DNA of 64,000 nucleotides from Gammaproteobacteria bacterium. GTDB lineage: Bacteria; Pseudomonadota; Gammaproteobacteria; Pseudomonadales; Cellvibrionaceae. The stretch's first letter is position 1; every line of letters begins with the position of its first letter. The translations under genes and the position numbers were made by a program. Of the stretch, positions 16,847 to 27,510 are shown in pieces. The stretch is taken from contig SEBV01000013.1 in assembly GCA_004172865.1 (NCBI GenBank), forward strand, positions 1 to 64,000. The letters are read 5' to 3'. The notes beneath the pieces are model-generated. The model was not told where the DNA came from, searched no databases, and was given only the letters and a program-made list of their open reading frames with translations.

Positions 16847-17917
16847 TCATTTATTTTGTAAATGTTGTTTTAGCATTGGGTCTAATTGCTCCCACACGCG
16901 CTCTGGCGTAATGAAATCAAACCGTTCTTGGTAAGTCATATTTTTTTGTTCTGCCTTAGGACAAAAATCATCCGGGCTTATGCCTGCAAACCGTTCGCCT
17001 TGATTTGGCAACCAGCGGGTTTTGGAAATTTTAGGTGGAAAAATTGCAAACGAAGGAACATTTAAGGCTTGTGCAAGATGGCGGGCACCGCCTTCATTTC
17101 CAAAAAAGAAATTGCAATTAACACTAAGCGCACACAAATCTCGCAATGAATTAGCTTCGATATTGGTGAAAATCTGCGGATGATTATTCATTTCAGAATG
17201 GATATTAGTCGCAAAATTTTTTTCAGCGCTAACGAAATTAAAAATAATTTGCACACTAGGATAATTATCAATAATACGCTGCAGAATAACTTTCATTCGC
17301 TCCTTGTCCCACACTTTAAACTCCAATCGCGCTGAAACAACAGCGAGCATTACCGGTTTGGAAAAATCAATTCCCGCGTTTTGCATATAAGATCGGTAGT
17401 TTTGTTTTTCTTCTTCAGTTACATACAGTTTAAAATCTCTGCAATACTGAACTGCTGTAATTTTTTCCAAAGGTTTAAGGAAAGCAAGATTGTGATCAAT
17501 CATATTGCTGGTTTTATCGCCGCGATTATCGACAGGATAATTTAAGGCAAGAAAACTATAGGATTTTTTTGTGGCAATTCTAAAAGCTGTACGCAATGAT
17601 AATAATGAAAATAACAATGTACGTATAGTTCCACGCATGTCAATGATAACGTCATATTTATTAGAACGAACTATGCTCCAGACTCTTCGAATATAGCGGA
17701 AAAAACTTTTATCATCTTTATTATCAAAAGTGATGACCTTATCAATATCCGGGTGGCCCTCGTATAAGGGCGCAATCGGTGTATTTAAAAGATAATGGAT
17801 TTCAGCATTAGGGAAAGTTCTACGCAAGCTTGTGCATAAAGCAGTACCGAGTACTGCATCACCTACTCGACGAAAACGAATGACTAATATTTTTTTTATA
17901 TTCGACGCTGAACTCAT
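16847..17917 (-). CDS. GT9 family glycosyltransferase (heptosyltransferase-like)
   Basis: A 356-residue GT9 member, distinct from waaC in this locus. ILVIRFRRVGDAVLGTAL near the N terminus is the family signature; YDVIIDMRGT follows, and the C-terminal FFFGNEGGARHLAQALNVPSF binds the nucleotide-sugar. It probably adds a second or later core heptose (WaaF/WaaQ-like), but exact position in the core is not readable. The frame opens at a TTG (17926); the ATG at 17917 is preferred. It follows the GT4 gene with an 16-base gap, so the two likely form a leftward operon. Confidence 0.82.
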   Translation of the reverse strand: MSSASNIKKILVIRFRRVGDAVLGTALCTSLRRTFPNAEIHYLLNTPIAPLYEGHPDIDKVITFDNKDDKSFFRYIRRVWSIVRSNKYDVIIDMRGTIRTLLFSLLSLRTAFRIATKKSYSFLALNYPVDNRGDKTSNMIDHNLAFLKPLEKITAVQYCRDFKLYVTEEEKQNYRSYMQNAGIDFSKPVMLAVVSARLEFKVWDKERMKVILQRIIDNYPSVQIIFNFVSAEKNFATNIHSEMNNHPQIFTNIEANSLRDLCALSVNCNFFFGNEGGARHLAQALNVPSFAIFPPKISKTRWLPNQGERFAGISPDDFCPKAEQKNMTYQERFDFITPERVWEQLDPMLKQHLQNK

Positions 17918-17933
17918 TAGGATCAATCCAAAA

Positions 17934-19043
17934 TTATTTCTGATTTAGTATATCTTGATATACCGCCAAGGTTTTTTCGGCCATCACTGGAGTAATAAAT
18001 TGGCTAAAAAGAAATTGATTGGCTTTTTCCGCAATAATTTTTGTTTCGTCGGGATGATCAAGCGCATATATCACATGCCGAGCCAGAATTTCATCATCAC
18101 CTTTGGGCGCGATAAATCCTGTAGAACCTTGCTTAACAACTTCAGCAGCGCCGCCTGCGCTAGTCGTCACCACTGGTACGCGATGATAAAAACATTCATA
18201 AATAAATTGCGCTATACCTTCAAGCTTTGAACTCATGAAGCCTATATCGAACTGCGGAATAAAATTAGATGCATCTTCGGTAAAACCCAAAAACGTTATG
18301 TGCGACTCCAGCCCAAATGCTTTTATTGATGCCATAATTTCCGGGGTCTTATCTGCAGGCTTTCCAATCTGCACGAAATGGATATCTGTGCGGCCATAAT
18401 CATTTATCAGGCGATTTAGCGTTCGCACCAAAGTCGGCATGTCTTTCGCAGGATAATGGTTCGCAATATTGCCAATAATTTTTTTATCCGCAGGAATCGC
18501 AAATTTCTCACGCAGCTTAAATGGTGTCACGGCGCTTTTATTATCGATACGAGTGCCATGGTAAATAGTTTGTATTTTGGTTTTATCGTTAACACCCGCA
18601 GCCAGCACATTAGCCGTTTCATTAGACACGCACAAATAACGTTTAATTTTTTTATAATTGTATTTGTAGAGCGATAAGAAGTTTTTCCGCACGGGATAGG
18701 ATATTTTTCTGCTCAACACAAACGGCGGCAAATTGGAAAAATGATCTGCAATAATTGCCATTTGCATAGCGGTGGGATCATGCAAATGAATTAAATCTAT
18801 AGATTCCTGTTTGCACAATTTAATAATGCGCGACATGAAATTAATATCAATGCGGCGACGACGTTTTGCAGTAAAAAACTTAATTTTAAGATGCGTAAGT
18901 TTTTGGTGAAACTTGCCACCATCGACACACAAAATAATGTTATTAACATCGGGATGAGACTGTGCCAACTCGAAGCATAGATTTTGGATATGATTTTCAC
19001 CACCACCCCAATTCAATACACCAGAAATATGTAGCACATTCAT
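17934..19043 (-). CDS. GT4 family glycosyltransferase
   Basis: A 369-residue GT-B retaining glycosyltransferase. VLHISGVLNWGGGENHI is the glycine-rich acceptor-side loop; LIHLHDPTAM and CVSNETANVL follow; the catalytic E-x7-E is in SKLEGIAQFIYECFYHRVPVV, with the G-A-EVV nucleotide loop just after. It probably extends the LPS core or a related surface polysaccharide. It is the first gene of a two-gene leftward unit with the GT9 gene. Confidence 0.85.
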   Translation of the reverse strand: MNVLHISGVLNWGGGENHIQNLCFELAQSHPDVNNIILCVDGGKFHQKLTHLKIKFFTAKRRRRIDINFMSRIIKLCKQESIDLIHLHDPTAMQMAIIADHFSNLPPFVLSRKISYPVRKNFLSLYKYNYKKIKRYLCVSNETANVLAAGVNDKTKIQTIYHGTRIDNKSAVTPFKLREKFAIPADKKIIGNIANHYPAKDMPTLVRTLNRLINDYGRTDIHFVQIGKPADKTPEIMASIKAFGLESHITFLGFTEDASNFIPQFDIGFMSSKLEGIAQFIYECFYHRVPVVTTSAGGAAEVVKQGSTGFIAPKGDDEILARHVIYALDHPDETKIIAEKANQFLFSQFITPVMAEKTLAVYQDILNQK

Positions 19044-19283
19044 ACAACTAACTCTCTAATTGCCATTCTATTTGGCTGACAAATATCCACTAACTTTTGC
19101 TGTTACAAAACACAAATTTAGCGTGGCATGATACCGAAACTGCGGACAAAAATCTCACTCATTAAGCAGACAAACCAGACCTGCCCCCGCTATAATCATC
19201 GGCCTTATTTATTTCATTTTTTGCCGTCATTCGGCACTATTTATTTTCGCCGTTCTCGGCGCTATGAACGAGTTGTTATTGCT

Positions 19284-22145
19284 ATGGAAAAAACCTACGA
19301 ACCCCATGCTATCGAACGCCAGTGGTATGAAACTTGGGAAGCCAAAGGCTACTTCAAACCTGTTGGTGAGGGAACGCCCTATTCCATGATGATTCCTCCG
19401 CCCAATGTGACCGGCAGTTTGCACATGGGCCATGGATTTAACAATGCAGTAATGGACACCATGATTCGTTATCGTCGCATGAAAGGTGACGACACTCTGT
19501 GGCAAGTGGGAACCGATCATGCGGGCATCGCTACGCAAATGGTAGTTGAGCGTCAGCTTGCTGCACAAGGTGTTAGTCGTCACGATTTAGGTCGCGAAAA
19601 ATTCCTGGAAAAAGTTTGGGAATGGAAAGAACAATCAGGCGGTACTATTACACGTCAGATTCGTCGCCTCGGTTCGTCAGTTGATTGGAGCCGCGAACGC
19701 TTTACTATGGATGACGGTTTATCCAAAGCAGTACAAGAAGCTTTCGTGCGTTTGTTTGATGATGGCTTAATTTATCGCGGTAAGCGCTTAGTAAATTGGG
19801 ATCCAAAACTTCATACCGCCATCTCTGATTTGGAAGTAGAAAATCACGATGAAAAAGGTTTCTTATGGAATTTGCGTTATCCCTTAGCGGACGGAGCAAC
19901 CACTACAGAAGGTAAAAATTATTTAGTCGTTGCAACTACTCGCCCAGAAACTATGTTGGGCGACAGCGCTGTTGCCGTTCACCCGGAAGATGAGCGCTAT
20001 AAATCATTGATTGGAAAATTTATTGAGCTTCCTTTGGTTGGTCGTTTAATTCCAATTATTGCAGACGATTATGTTGATCGTGAGTTCGGTACCGGTTGCG
20101 TAAAAATTACTCCTGCCCACGATTTCAATGACTACGAAATTGGCAAGCGCCATAACTTACCTTTGATTAATGTACTTGATAAAAATGCAGCGATTTTAGC
20201 AATCGCGCAAACATTTAATTTCGATGGCAGTTTAAATACTGAATTAAATAATTCATTGCCTGCTGAATACGCCGAGCTTGATCGCTATGAAGCGCGCAAA
20301 CAAATTGTCGCTGCTTTTGAAGCGGCAGGTCTGCTTGAAAAAATTGACGATCACGCGTTAAAAGTTCCGCGCGGTGATCGCTCTGGCGTTGTGATTGAAC
20401 CCTGGTTAACAGACCAATGGTATGTAAGCACCAAACCACTCGCTGAACCTGCAATTGCCGCAGTGGAAGATGGCCGTATTCAATTTGTGCCCAAGCAATA
20501 TGAAAATATGTATTTCTCGTGGATGCGTGATATTCAGGATTGGTGTATCAGCCGTCAATTATGGTGGGGCCATCGAATTCCTGCTTGGTACGACGCGAGT
20601 AGCAAAGTTTATGTTGGCCGTAACGAAGCAGAAGTGCGCACAAAATATAATCTTGGTGATGAAATAAAATTAAATCAAGATGAAGATGTTTTGGACACCT
20701 GGTTTAGTTCAGGCTTGTGGACTTTTTCAACTTTAGGCTGGCCAGAGCAAACTGAATTTTTGAAAAAATTCCATCCGACCGATTTGTTGGTGACTGGTTT
20801 CGACATTATTTTCTTCTGGGTTGCGCGCATGATTATGCTGACCATGCATTTGGTGAAGCATGAAGATGGCACGCCGCAAATTCCATTTAAAACCGTTTAC
20901 GTTCACGGTTTGGTACGCGATGGCCAAGGCCAAAAAATGTCGAAGTCGAAAGGCAATGTGCTCGACCCACTCGATATTATTGACGGCATTGATTTAGAAA
21001 CTCTTGTACAAAAACGTACGACAGGATTAATGAATCCAAAAGATGCTTCGAAAATTGAAAAGCAAACGCGCAAAGAATTTCCTGATGGCATCCAAGCTTA
21101 TGGTACCGACGCACTTCGTTTTACGTTTTGCTCGCTGGCATCAACCGGTCGCGATATTAAATTTGATATGGGTCGTGTTGAAGGTTACAGAAATTTTTGT
21201 AACAAGATTTGGAACGCAATGCGCTACACCTTGATGCAATGTGAAAATCAGGATTGCGGACAAAACGACGCCAAGGGAATCAATTACGAGCTGTCATTAG
21301 GTGATCGCTGGATTATCAGCAAATTACAGATCGCTGAAAAAACAGTGTCAGAAAATTTAGACAACTATCGTTTGGATTTAGCATCACAGGCTATTTATTC
21401 GTTCGTATGGGACGAGTACTGCAGCTGGTATCTTGAAGCAACCAAAGCCGTGCTATTCAATGCAGAAGCGACCGATGCGCAAAAGAAAGCAACACGTCGC
21501 ACACTGGTTCGCGTGCTCGAAACTATTTTGCGTTTGGTTCATCCGCTAATGCCTTTTATCACCGAAGAAATTTGGCAAATTATCAAACCGCTTTCAGGTG
21601 CGAGCGGCGAAACAATTATGCTGACGAGTTATCCAGACACAAACGAAACCAAAATCGATCAACAAGCGTTAAGTGATGTTGAATGGTTACAAGCAGTGGT
21701 TGTGGGTGTGCGCAACATTCGTGGCGAAATGAATATATCGCCCGCAAAAGATTTACCTGTCCTATTTAAAAATGGAACAGCGGAAGATCAACAACGCTTA
21801 CAAAACAATCAACAATTTTTGAAAAAATTAGCGTCACTGGAAAGCGTTACCTGGCTTAATGCTGGCGATGCTGAACCTATGTCGGCAACGGCATTAGTGG
21901 GCAGCATGGAAATTCTGGTACCTATGGCGGGAATTATTGATAAGGATGCCGAGATTGCACGCCTAACAAAAGAAAGTGCGAAACTTGAATTGGATATCAC
22001 CAAAACCGAAACCAAACTTGGTAACGAAGCATTTGTTGCCAAGGCACCGGAAGCAGTAGTTGCTGCAGAGCGCGCGCGCGTTGCGGAGCATAAAATTGCG
22101 GTGGAAAAATTACGCGAGCAAATTCAAAAAATTAGCGCGTTGTAA
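19284..22145 (+). CDS. valS: Valine--tRNA ligase
   Basis: A 953-residue class I synthetase, matching the usual length. HIGH-type [15 protein letters not shown] is near residue 42, the editing domain lies in the middle third ([13 protein letters not shown]), [11 protein letters not shown] is the KMSKS loop, and the C terminus is the tRNA-binding coiled coil ([12 protein letters not shown]...). The open frame extends 52 codons upstream with non-coding character; the ATG at 19284 gives the canonical MEKTYEPH start, although its ribosome site is weak. The usual gammaproteobacterial partner holC is not present here. Confidence 0.96.
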   Translation: MEKTYEPHAIERQWYETWEAKGYFKPVGEGTPYSMMIPPPNVTGSLHMGHGFNNAVMDTMIRYRRMKGDDTLWQVGTDHAGIATQMVVERQLAAQGVSRHDLGREKFLEKVWEWKEQSGGTITRQIRRLGSSVDWSRERFTMDDGLSKAVQEAFVRLFDDGLIYRGKRLVNWDPKLHTAISDLEVENHDEKGFLWNLRYPLADGATTTEGKNYLVVATTRPETMLGDSAVAVHPEDERYKSLIGKFIELPLVGRLIPIIADDYVDREFGTGCVKITPAHDFNDYEIGKRHNLPLINVLDKNAAILAIAQTFNFDGSLNTELNNSLPAEYAELDRYEARKQIVAAFEAAGLLEKIDDHALKVPRGDRSGVVIEPWLTDQWYVSTKPLAEPAIAAVEDGRIQFVPKQYENMYFSWMRDIQDWCISRQLWWGHRIPAWYDASSKVYVGRNEAEVRTKYNLGDEIKLNQDEDVLDTWFSSGLWTFSTLGWPEQTEFLKKFHPTDLLVTGFDIIFFWVARMIMLTMHLVKHEDGTPQIPFKTVYVHGLVRDGQGQKMSKSKGNVLDPLDIIDGIDLETLVQKRTTGLMNPKDASKIEKQTRKEFPDGIQAYGTDALRFTFCSLASTGRDIKFDMGRVEGYRNFCNKIWNAMRYTLMQCENQDCGQNDAKGINYELSLGDRWIISKLQIAEKTVSENLDNYRLDLASQAIYSFVWDEYCSWYLEATKAVLFNAEATDAQKKATRRTLVRVLETILRLVHPLMPFITEEIWQIIKPLSGASGETIMLTSYPDTNETKIDQQALSDVEWLQAVVVGVRNIRGEMNISPAKDLPVLFKNGTAEDQQRLQNNQQFLKKLASLESVTWLNAGDAEPMSATALVGSMEILVPMAGIIDKDAEIARLTKESAKLELDITKTETKLGNEAFVAKAPEAVVAAERARVAEHKIAVEKLREQIQKISAL

Positions 22146-22166
22146 TTTGCATCTGCATTACAAACA

Positions 22167-22197
22167 AAAGGGATGAGCGATCATCCCTTTTTTATTT
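22167..22197 (+). terminator. Rho-independent terminator of valS
   Basis: Arms AAAGGGATGA (22167-22176) and TCATCCCTTT (22181-22190) enclose a GCGA tetraloop, followed by a T-rich tract. It lies about 20 bases after the valS stop. Confidence 0.88.
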
Positions 22198-22231
22198 TTC
22201 GAAATATTTTTAATCTCTTCGCATGAAACAA

Positions 22232-22264
22232 AAAAGCCCAATCTTTCGATTGGGCTTTTCTTTT
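22232..22264 (-). terminator. Terminator of tRNA-Ser (probably bidirectional)
   Basis: Perfect 12-bp arms (22232-22243 and 22248-22259) around a 4-base loop. On the minus strand it runs into a T tract, ending the tRNA-Ser transcript. T-rich sequence on the other side could also back up the valS terminator. Confidence 0.85.
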
Positions 22265-22292
22265 TAAACCTACATTTAAAGGTTTCGAATAA

Positions 22293-22384
22293 TGGCGGTG
22301 AGGGAGGGAGTCGAACCCTCGATACCGTTTAAAGGGTATACTCCCTTAGCAGGGGAGCGCCTTCGGCCACTCGGCCACCTCACC
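22293..22384 (-). tRNA. tRNA-Ser (GCT)
   Basis: The minus strand folds as a 92-base type II tRNA with an encoded CCA. Acceptor GGTGAGG pairs with CCTCACC, the anticodon stem is CTCCC/GGGAG around loop CTGCTAA (anticodon GCT, reads AGC), and a long variable arm precedes the TTCGAAT T loop. It follows csrA on the same strand, as in Pseudomonas and relatives. Confidence 0.96.
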
Positions 22385-22655
22385 GTAAACTACTGAAATA
22401 AAAACTTTTAAAGCCGCCATTTCGGTAGGAGCGGCATAATATCATATTTCAAAAAAAATCAAAGGCTTAAACACAATTTAATAGTCTAGCAACGCACAAT
22501 ATAAAAAATGCATTTCGATAAATTAATCAATTTGATTGAATACTAAACACGGAAGCGCAACACAGGAGGGAATCTACGCGGCAGTGGTTAACAACCAGCT
22601 ACCGCGAGAAGGTTCATACGAAAATTTATTATAAATAAACGGCGAAGCAAAAAAA

Positions 22656-22850
22656 TTAAAACGAGTTTTGATCGTCAGAATTTTGTTTTTCACGCTGAAT
22701 ACGTTGATAAATTTCCTCGCGATGAACAGCGATATCTTTTGGCGCATTTACACCGATACGAACCTGGTTACCTTTTACACCAAGTACGGTCACGGTGACT
22801 TCATCACCAACCATCAAAGTTTCACCAATACGGCGAGTTAAAATTAGCAT
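22656..22850 (-). CDS. csrA: Carbon storage regulator, mRNA-binding protein
   Basis: CsrA/RsmA dimers bind GGA motifs in mRNA leaders to block or promote translation. The 64-residue protein starts [12 protein letters not shown], contains [22 protein letters not shown] with the RNA-binding R44-type residue, and has the normal length. The open frame extends five codons up, but the ATG at 22850 follows AAGGAG at ideal spacing. Gene order alaS-lysC-csrA-tRNA-Ser is classical. The leader carries a CsrA-like target (22867-22876), so autoregulation is likely. A candidate sequestering RNA lies at about 42880-43135. Confidence 0.97.
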   Translation of the reverse strand: MLILTRRIGETLMVGDEVTVTVLGVKGNQVRIGVNAPKDIAVHREEIYQRIQREKQNSDDQNSF

Positions 22851-22866
22851 TTCAATCTCCTTCACT

Positions 22867-22876
22867 CATCCTGTAA
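22867..22876 (-). promoter_or_regulatory. CsrA binding-site-like sequence in the csrA leader
   Basis: On the minus strand TTACAGGATG lies about 16-25 bases before the csrA start. It closely matches the CsrA consensus (UACAnGGAUG type). The Shine-Dalgarno AAGGAG just downstream adds another GGA and GGGAGCC lies upstream, an arrangement that would allow autorepression. The match is seen; binding is inferred. Confidence 0.5.
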
Positions 22877-23058
22877 GAGTACGGCTCAAGGCTCCCAGCC
22901 CCTTACCGTCTCTCGACTAACCCTTGTCGCGGCCCAGGCAGTATCGCCTTGGACTAAGTATTGACTACTTTTAGCGAAAAGGAAGAAACCCCGAACATTT
23001 TTCTCTGCGGCCAAAACCATCAGAAAATTTACCATAACTAAACCAACAGATGATGAGC

Positions 23059-24306
23059 CTAGCCCCTCACACGGCTCTCTGTCGGTTCGGCATCCAAACC
23101 AAAAGCGGTGTGCAAACTGCGCACAGCCAACTCTAAGTAACGCTCATCAATGATCACCGAAATTTTAATTTCAGAAGTTGTGATCATTTGGATGTTGATG
23201 TTATCCGCCGCTAAAGCAGTAAACATTTTTGAAGCAACGCCCGCATGGGAACGCATGCCAACACCCACGATAGAAACTTTAGCAACCTTATCATCACTGC
23301 GAACTTCACGTGCGCCTATTTCTTTGGCAACACTTTCAAGTACAGCAACGGCTTTTTGCATATCATTTTTGTGCACGGTGAAAGTCAGATCAGTTGTACC
23401 GTCTGCCGCTACATTTTGCACAATCACATCTATTTCGATATTGGCTGCGCCAATAGGTGCGAGAATTTTTGAGGCTACGCCTGGAACATCAGGTACGCCA
23501 GCAACAGTTACTTTAGCTTCATCACGGTTGAATGCTATACCGGAAACAATTGGTTGTTCCATAGTCGAATCTTCCTCGTCGAGGGTAATCAGGGTGCCGG
23601 GGCCGTCTTTGAAACTGTGTAATACGCGCAGAGGGACTTTATATTTTCCTGCAAATTCAACCGAGCGAATTTGCAATACTTTAGAACCCTGACTGGCCAT
23701 TTCCAGCATTTCTTCAAAGGTAATTTTTTCAAGGCGACGCGCGCGCTCAACAACACGAGGATCAGTGGTGTATACGCCGTCTACGTCGGTATAGATTTGG
23801 CATTCGTCAGCTTTAAGTGCAGCCGCTAGCGCTACGCCGGTAGTATCTGAACCGCCACGACCAAGCGTTGTGATATTGCCGTTTTCATCGACGCCCTGGA
23901 ATCCAGCAACAACGACTACGCGACCTGCATCCAAGTCAGCGCGCATATTTGCTTCATCAATTGACTGGATGCGTGCTTTGGTAAACGAACTGTCAGTCAT
24001 AATACGAACCTGACCGCCAGTATATGAACGCGCATCTACACCGCGTTTTTTGAGCGCCATACAAAGTAACGCAATAGTCACTTGTTCGCCGGTAGACACT
24101 AACACGTCCAACTCGCGAGGGTCGGGAGTGGATTGAATTTGCGTTGCCAAACCGATTAAACGATTCGTCTCGCCGCTCATCGCAGAGAGTACTACTACCA
24201 TATCGTGGCCCTGAGCACGGAAGCCGGCAACTTTCTCCGCCACTTGCTCAATACGCTCGATAGAACCTACCGATGTACCACCATATTTTTGAACCAATAA
24301 GCTCAT
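23059..24306 (-). CDS. lysC: Aspartate kinase
   Basis: Phosphorylates aspartate, the first step to lysine, threonine and methionine. A 415-residue monofunctional enzyme. KYGGTSVG at residues 7-14 is the kinase signature; LGRGGSDTTGVALA and the TDVDGVYTTDPR stretch are catalytic-domain landmarks; two ACT domains fill the last ~150 residues (VSGIAFNRDEAKVTVAGVPD and KVSIVGVGMRSHAGVASKMF), consistent with feedback control by lysine and threonine. AGGAT precedes the start. It lies between alaS and csrA on one strand. Confidence 0.96.
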   Translation of the reverse strand: MSLLVQKYGGTSVGSIERIEQVAEKVAGFRAQGHDMVVVLSAMSGETNRLIGLATQIQSTPDPRELDVLVSTGEQVTIALLCMALKKRGVDARSYTGGQVRIMTDSSFTKARIQSIDEANMRADLDAGRVVVVAGFQGVDENGNITTLGRGGSDTTGVALAAALKADECQIYTDVDGVYTTDPRVVERARRLEKITFEEMLEMASQGSKVLQIRSVEFAGKYKVPLRVLHSFKDGPGTLITLDEEDSTMEQPIVSGIAFNRDEAKVTVAGVPDVPGVASKILAPIGAANIEIDVIVQNVAADGTTDLTFTVHKNDMQKAVAVLESVAKEIGAREVRSDDKVAKVSIVGVGMRSHAGVASKMFTALAADNINIQMITTSEIKISVIIDERYLELAVRSLHTAFGLDAEPTESRVRG

Positions 24307-24500
24307 TACAACCTATCCTTTTACAGACGATTCGCGCCAGATTTTAGTGCACTGACAACTTTATATTCTTAATTTCCTGATTGTCATTTAAGACAACAAT
24401 CAGGTCACAAAACGGCGGGCAATTAAACACCAGTTTTCAGGAAAAGTTAACCTAAAAGGATGAAAAACAGCAGAATTCACTCTTTTTAAACATTTTGCCC

Positions 24501-27137
24501 TCAGGCGCTCACACCCAACTGGGATTTAACCCAAGGCAACACAGATTCCAATGCAGAATTGAGTGAAGAAACATCTGTTCCACCACCCTGAGCCATATCA
24601 GGACGACCGCCACCTTTACCACCCAACTGCTCGGCGACAAAGCGCATTAAGTCGCCCGCTTTGACTTTGTTGGTCGCATCCTGAGTTACACCGGCAACTA
24701 AAGCAACCTTGCCATCTTCGACCGCAGCCAATAAAACAACTGAAGTACCCAATTTATTTTTAAACTGATCAACGCTGTCACGAAGGGACTTGGAGTCGGC
24801 ACCTTCCAAATTCAATACCAACACCTTAATACCAGCAACTTCCTGAGCCTGCCCTAATAAATCTACGCTGCCTGCTGTCGCAAGCTTTGTTTTGAGCGCG
24901 GCCAAATCTTTTTCGAGTTTGCGATTTTGCGCGATCAGCTGTTCCAATTTTTCAGTCAGGTTATCGCGATTGGCTTTTAACACGCGAGCGCTGGCATCTA
25001 CCAGGTTTTCGACCTTATCAAACAAGGCCAAAGCTTTTGCACCTGTGACAGCTTCAATACGACGCACACCGGCTGCAACACCTGATTCTGCAGTAATGCG
25101 GAACAAGCCGATATCACCAGTACGTTGAACGTGGGTGCCACCGCAAAGCTCTACAGAGAAACCATCACCCATGGTCAAAACACGTACGCTATCGCCATAT
25201 TTTTCACCAAACAATGCCATTGCACCTTTGGCCTTAGCCTGGTCCATATCGCACAGCTCAGTAGCAACACTTGAGTTGCCACGCACTTGATCGTTCACTA
25301 AGGTTTCAATTTCTTTAAGCTGCTCGGCGGAAATGGCTTCGAAATGTGAGAAGTCAAAGCGCAAACGTTCTGAATCGACCAGCGAACCTTTTTGGCTGAC
25401 ATGCTCGCCCAGCACTTTTCGTAGTGCAGCATGCAATAAATGAGTTGCAGAGTGATTGAGTGCAGTCGCTTGACGTACATTTGGATCGACTACTGCCAGC
25501 ACTTTATCGCCAAGGCTAATAGCACCTTCAAGCACATGAACGATGTGCAAATTATTCGTGCCCTGCTTGTGGCAATCGCGAACTTCGATATGGTTTGGGC
25601 CAAGACTTAAGTAACCAGTATCACCGGATTGACCGCCTGATTCTGCATAAAATGGGGATTGGTCGAGAACCACAGCGCCATCTTCACCGACATTAAGACG
25701 CTCGACTTTAACACCATCTTTAAGTAAAGCAACCACTTCACCTTCTTCAACTAAAGAAGCGTAACCGACAAATTCTGTTGCGGGTAAATCGAGGCCAGCG
25801 GCGGTGTAATCCACTTTAAATGAACCCGCTGCGCGAGCGCGCTTACGTTGTTCATCCATTGCAGCTTCATAACCAGCCAAATCTATGGTCAAGCCTTTTT
25901 CGCGAGCGATATCGTTGGTTAAATCCACGGGGAAGCCGTAGGTGTCATAAAGTGTAAATACAACTTGGCCTGGAATTTCGCTACCGGAGATTTTTGTTAA
26001 CGCATCTTCTAATACGGTGATGCCTTTATCGAGAGTTTTTTCGAATTGCTCTTCTTCGGCTAATAAAACGCGTTCGATTTGCGCTTGGCCTTTGATCAAT
26101 TCTGGATAGGCATCGCCCATGACTTCAGCAAGGGCTTTTACAAGCTTGTGGAAGAAAGGTTGCTTTTGGCCTAATTGATGACCATGGCGAATTGCGCGAC
26201 GAATAATGCGGCGCAGCACATAACCGCGGCCTTCATTGGATGGTGTAACGCCGTCAGTAATAAGAAATGAACAAGAACGAATATGGTCCGCAATCACACG
26301 CAAGGATTTGTTTTCCAAATCGTTGCTGCCTGTCACCTCTGCAGCGGCTTTCAGCAAATGCTGGAACAAATCAATTTCGTAGTTGGAATGCACGTGCTGC
26401 ATAACGGCAGAGATGCGCTCAAGCCCCATGCCGGTGTCTACCGAAGGTGCTGGAAGTGGATGCAACACGCCGTCTGGCGTACGGTTGAATTGCATGAACA
26501 CGTTGTTCCAGATTTCGATAAAACGGTCGCCATCTTCTTCCGGTGAACCCGGTGGGCCGCCCCAAATATCTGCACCGTGATCGTAGAAGATTTCGGTGCA
26601 AGGACCGCAAGGCCCAGTGTCGCCCATCGCCCAGAAGTTGTCGGACGCGTAAGTCGCGCCTTTATTGTCGCCGATGCGAATAATACGCTCGGTAGGAACG
26701 CCAATTTCTTTCGCCCAAATGTCATAGGCTTCGTCATCAGAGGCGTAAACGGTGACTGTTAATTTATCCGCGGAAATATTGAGCCAGTCTTTAGAAGTCA
26801 GGAATTCCCAAGCGTAGACAATTGCATCGCGTTTGAAATAATCGCCAAAGCTGAAGTTACCAAGCATCTCAAAAAAAGTGTGGTGGCGTGCGGTGTAGCC
26901 TACGTTTTCAAGGTCATTATGTTTGCCGCCTGCGCGAACGCAGCGTTGCGAACTGGTCGCTCGGGTATAGGGGCGCTTGTCGCCGCCGAGGAATACATCT
27001 TTAAATTGAACCATGCCAGCATTGGTGAACAGCAGCGTCGGGTCGTTGCCCGGAATCAGGGAGCTGCTTGGAACAATGGTGTGACCTTTACTTTCAAAAA
27101 ATTTGAGGTAAGCATCGCGTATTTCTGCGCTCTTCAT
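24501..27137 (-). CDS. alaS: Alanine--tRNA ligase
   Basis: An 878-residue class II synthetase with its editing domain. [17 protein letters not shown] (near residue 68) is motif 1-2 region; [13 protein letters not shown] (about residue 568) and [13 protein letters not shown] (about residue 670) are the zinc-binding editing motifs; a coiled coil and the C-Ala domain with [15 protein letters not shown] finish the protein. Complete and of normal length. Followed on the same strand by lysC after about 190 bases. Confidence 0.97.
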   Translation of the reverse strand: MKSAEIRDAYLKFFESKGHTIVPSSSLIPGNDPTLLFTNAGMVQFKDVFLGGDKRPYTRATSSQRCVRAGGKHNDLENVGYTARHHTFFEMLGNFSFGDYFKRDAIVYAWEFLTSKDWLNISADKLTVTVYASDDEAYDIWAKEIGVPTERIIRIGDNKGATYASDNFWAMGDTGPCGPCTEIFYDHGADIWGGPPGSPEEDGDRFIEIWNNVFMQFNRTPDGVLHPLPAPSVDTGMGLERISAVMQHVHSNYEIDLFQHLLKAAAEVTGSNDLENKSLRVIADHIRSCSFLITDGVTPSNEGRGYVLRRIIRRAIRHGHQLGQKQPFFHKLVKALAEVMGDAYPELIKGQAQIERVLLAEEEQFEKTLDKGITVLEDALTKISGSEIPGQVVFTLYDTYGFPVDLTNDIAREKGLTIDLAGYEAAMDEQRKRARAAGSFKVDYTAAGLDLPATEFVGYASLVEEGEVVALLKDGVKVERLNVGEDGAVVLDQSPFYAESGGQSGDTGYLSLGPNHIEVRDCHKQGTNNLHIVHVLEGAISLGDKVLAVVDPNVRQATALNHSATHLLHAALRKVLGEHVSQKGSLVDSERLRFDFSHFEAISAEQLKEIETLVNDQVRGNSSVATELCDMDQAKAKGAMALFGEKYGDSVRVLTMGDGFSVELCGGTHVQRTGDIGLFRITAESGVAAGVRRIEAVTGAKALALFDKVENLVDASARVLKANRDNLTEKLEQLIAQNRKLEKDLAALKTKLATAGSVDLLGQAQEVAGIKVLVLNLEGADSKSLRDSVDQFKNKLGTSVVLLAAVEDGKVALVAGVTQDATNKVKAGDLMRFVAEQLGGKGGGRPDMAQGGGTDVSSLNSALESVLPWVKSQLGVSA

Positions 27138-27154
27138 AAATCGTCCACTACAAG

Positions 27155-27382
27155 TTAATGGGATGGCGTTGCCTGATGTTGTTCTTTTTCGGCTTGACGC
27201 TTTTCTTTCTCTTCGAGGCTGATAGTGCGCGCCTCATTTTCCAACATGACGGGAATGCCATCGCGAATGGGATAAGCTAAACCGCTGGTCCAGCAAATTA
27301 ATTCCTGCTGCTCGGGGAAATATTCCAGCGCGGCCTTACTAACAGGGCACACCAAAATACTAAGTAATTTTTTGTCGATCAT
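27155..27382 (-). CDS. Trm112 family protein
   Basis: A 75-residue protein with the Trm112/YcaR-type start [21 protein letters not shown], then [21 protein letters not shown]. Eukaryotic homologues activate methyltransferases; the bacterial role is not settled. The first CxxC-type Cys (CPVSK) is present but only one Cys of a possible zinc pair follows, so metal binding is doubtful. GGAG precedes the ATG at 27382; the TTG two codons up is less likely. It lies 17 bases before alaS, not next to kdsB or lpxK as in many relatives. Confidence 0.82.
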   Translation of the reverse strand: MIDKKLLSILVCPVSKAALEYFPEQQELICWTSGLAYPIRDGIPVMLENEARTISLEEKEKRQAEKEQHQATPSH

Positions 27383-27510
27383 AAGCAACTCCGACGGCAG
27401 CCAAACTAAGGGGCGTTATATTAACCGCTGATCCTTGCTGTGTCTCTATTGAAGCCCTATTCAGTTGGACAAAAACGTACTCATTCAGCCACTAATCCAA
27501 TAACGCAGAT

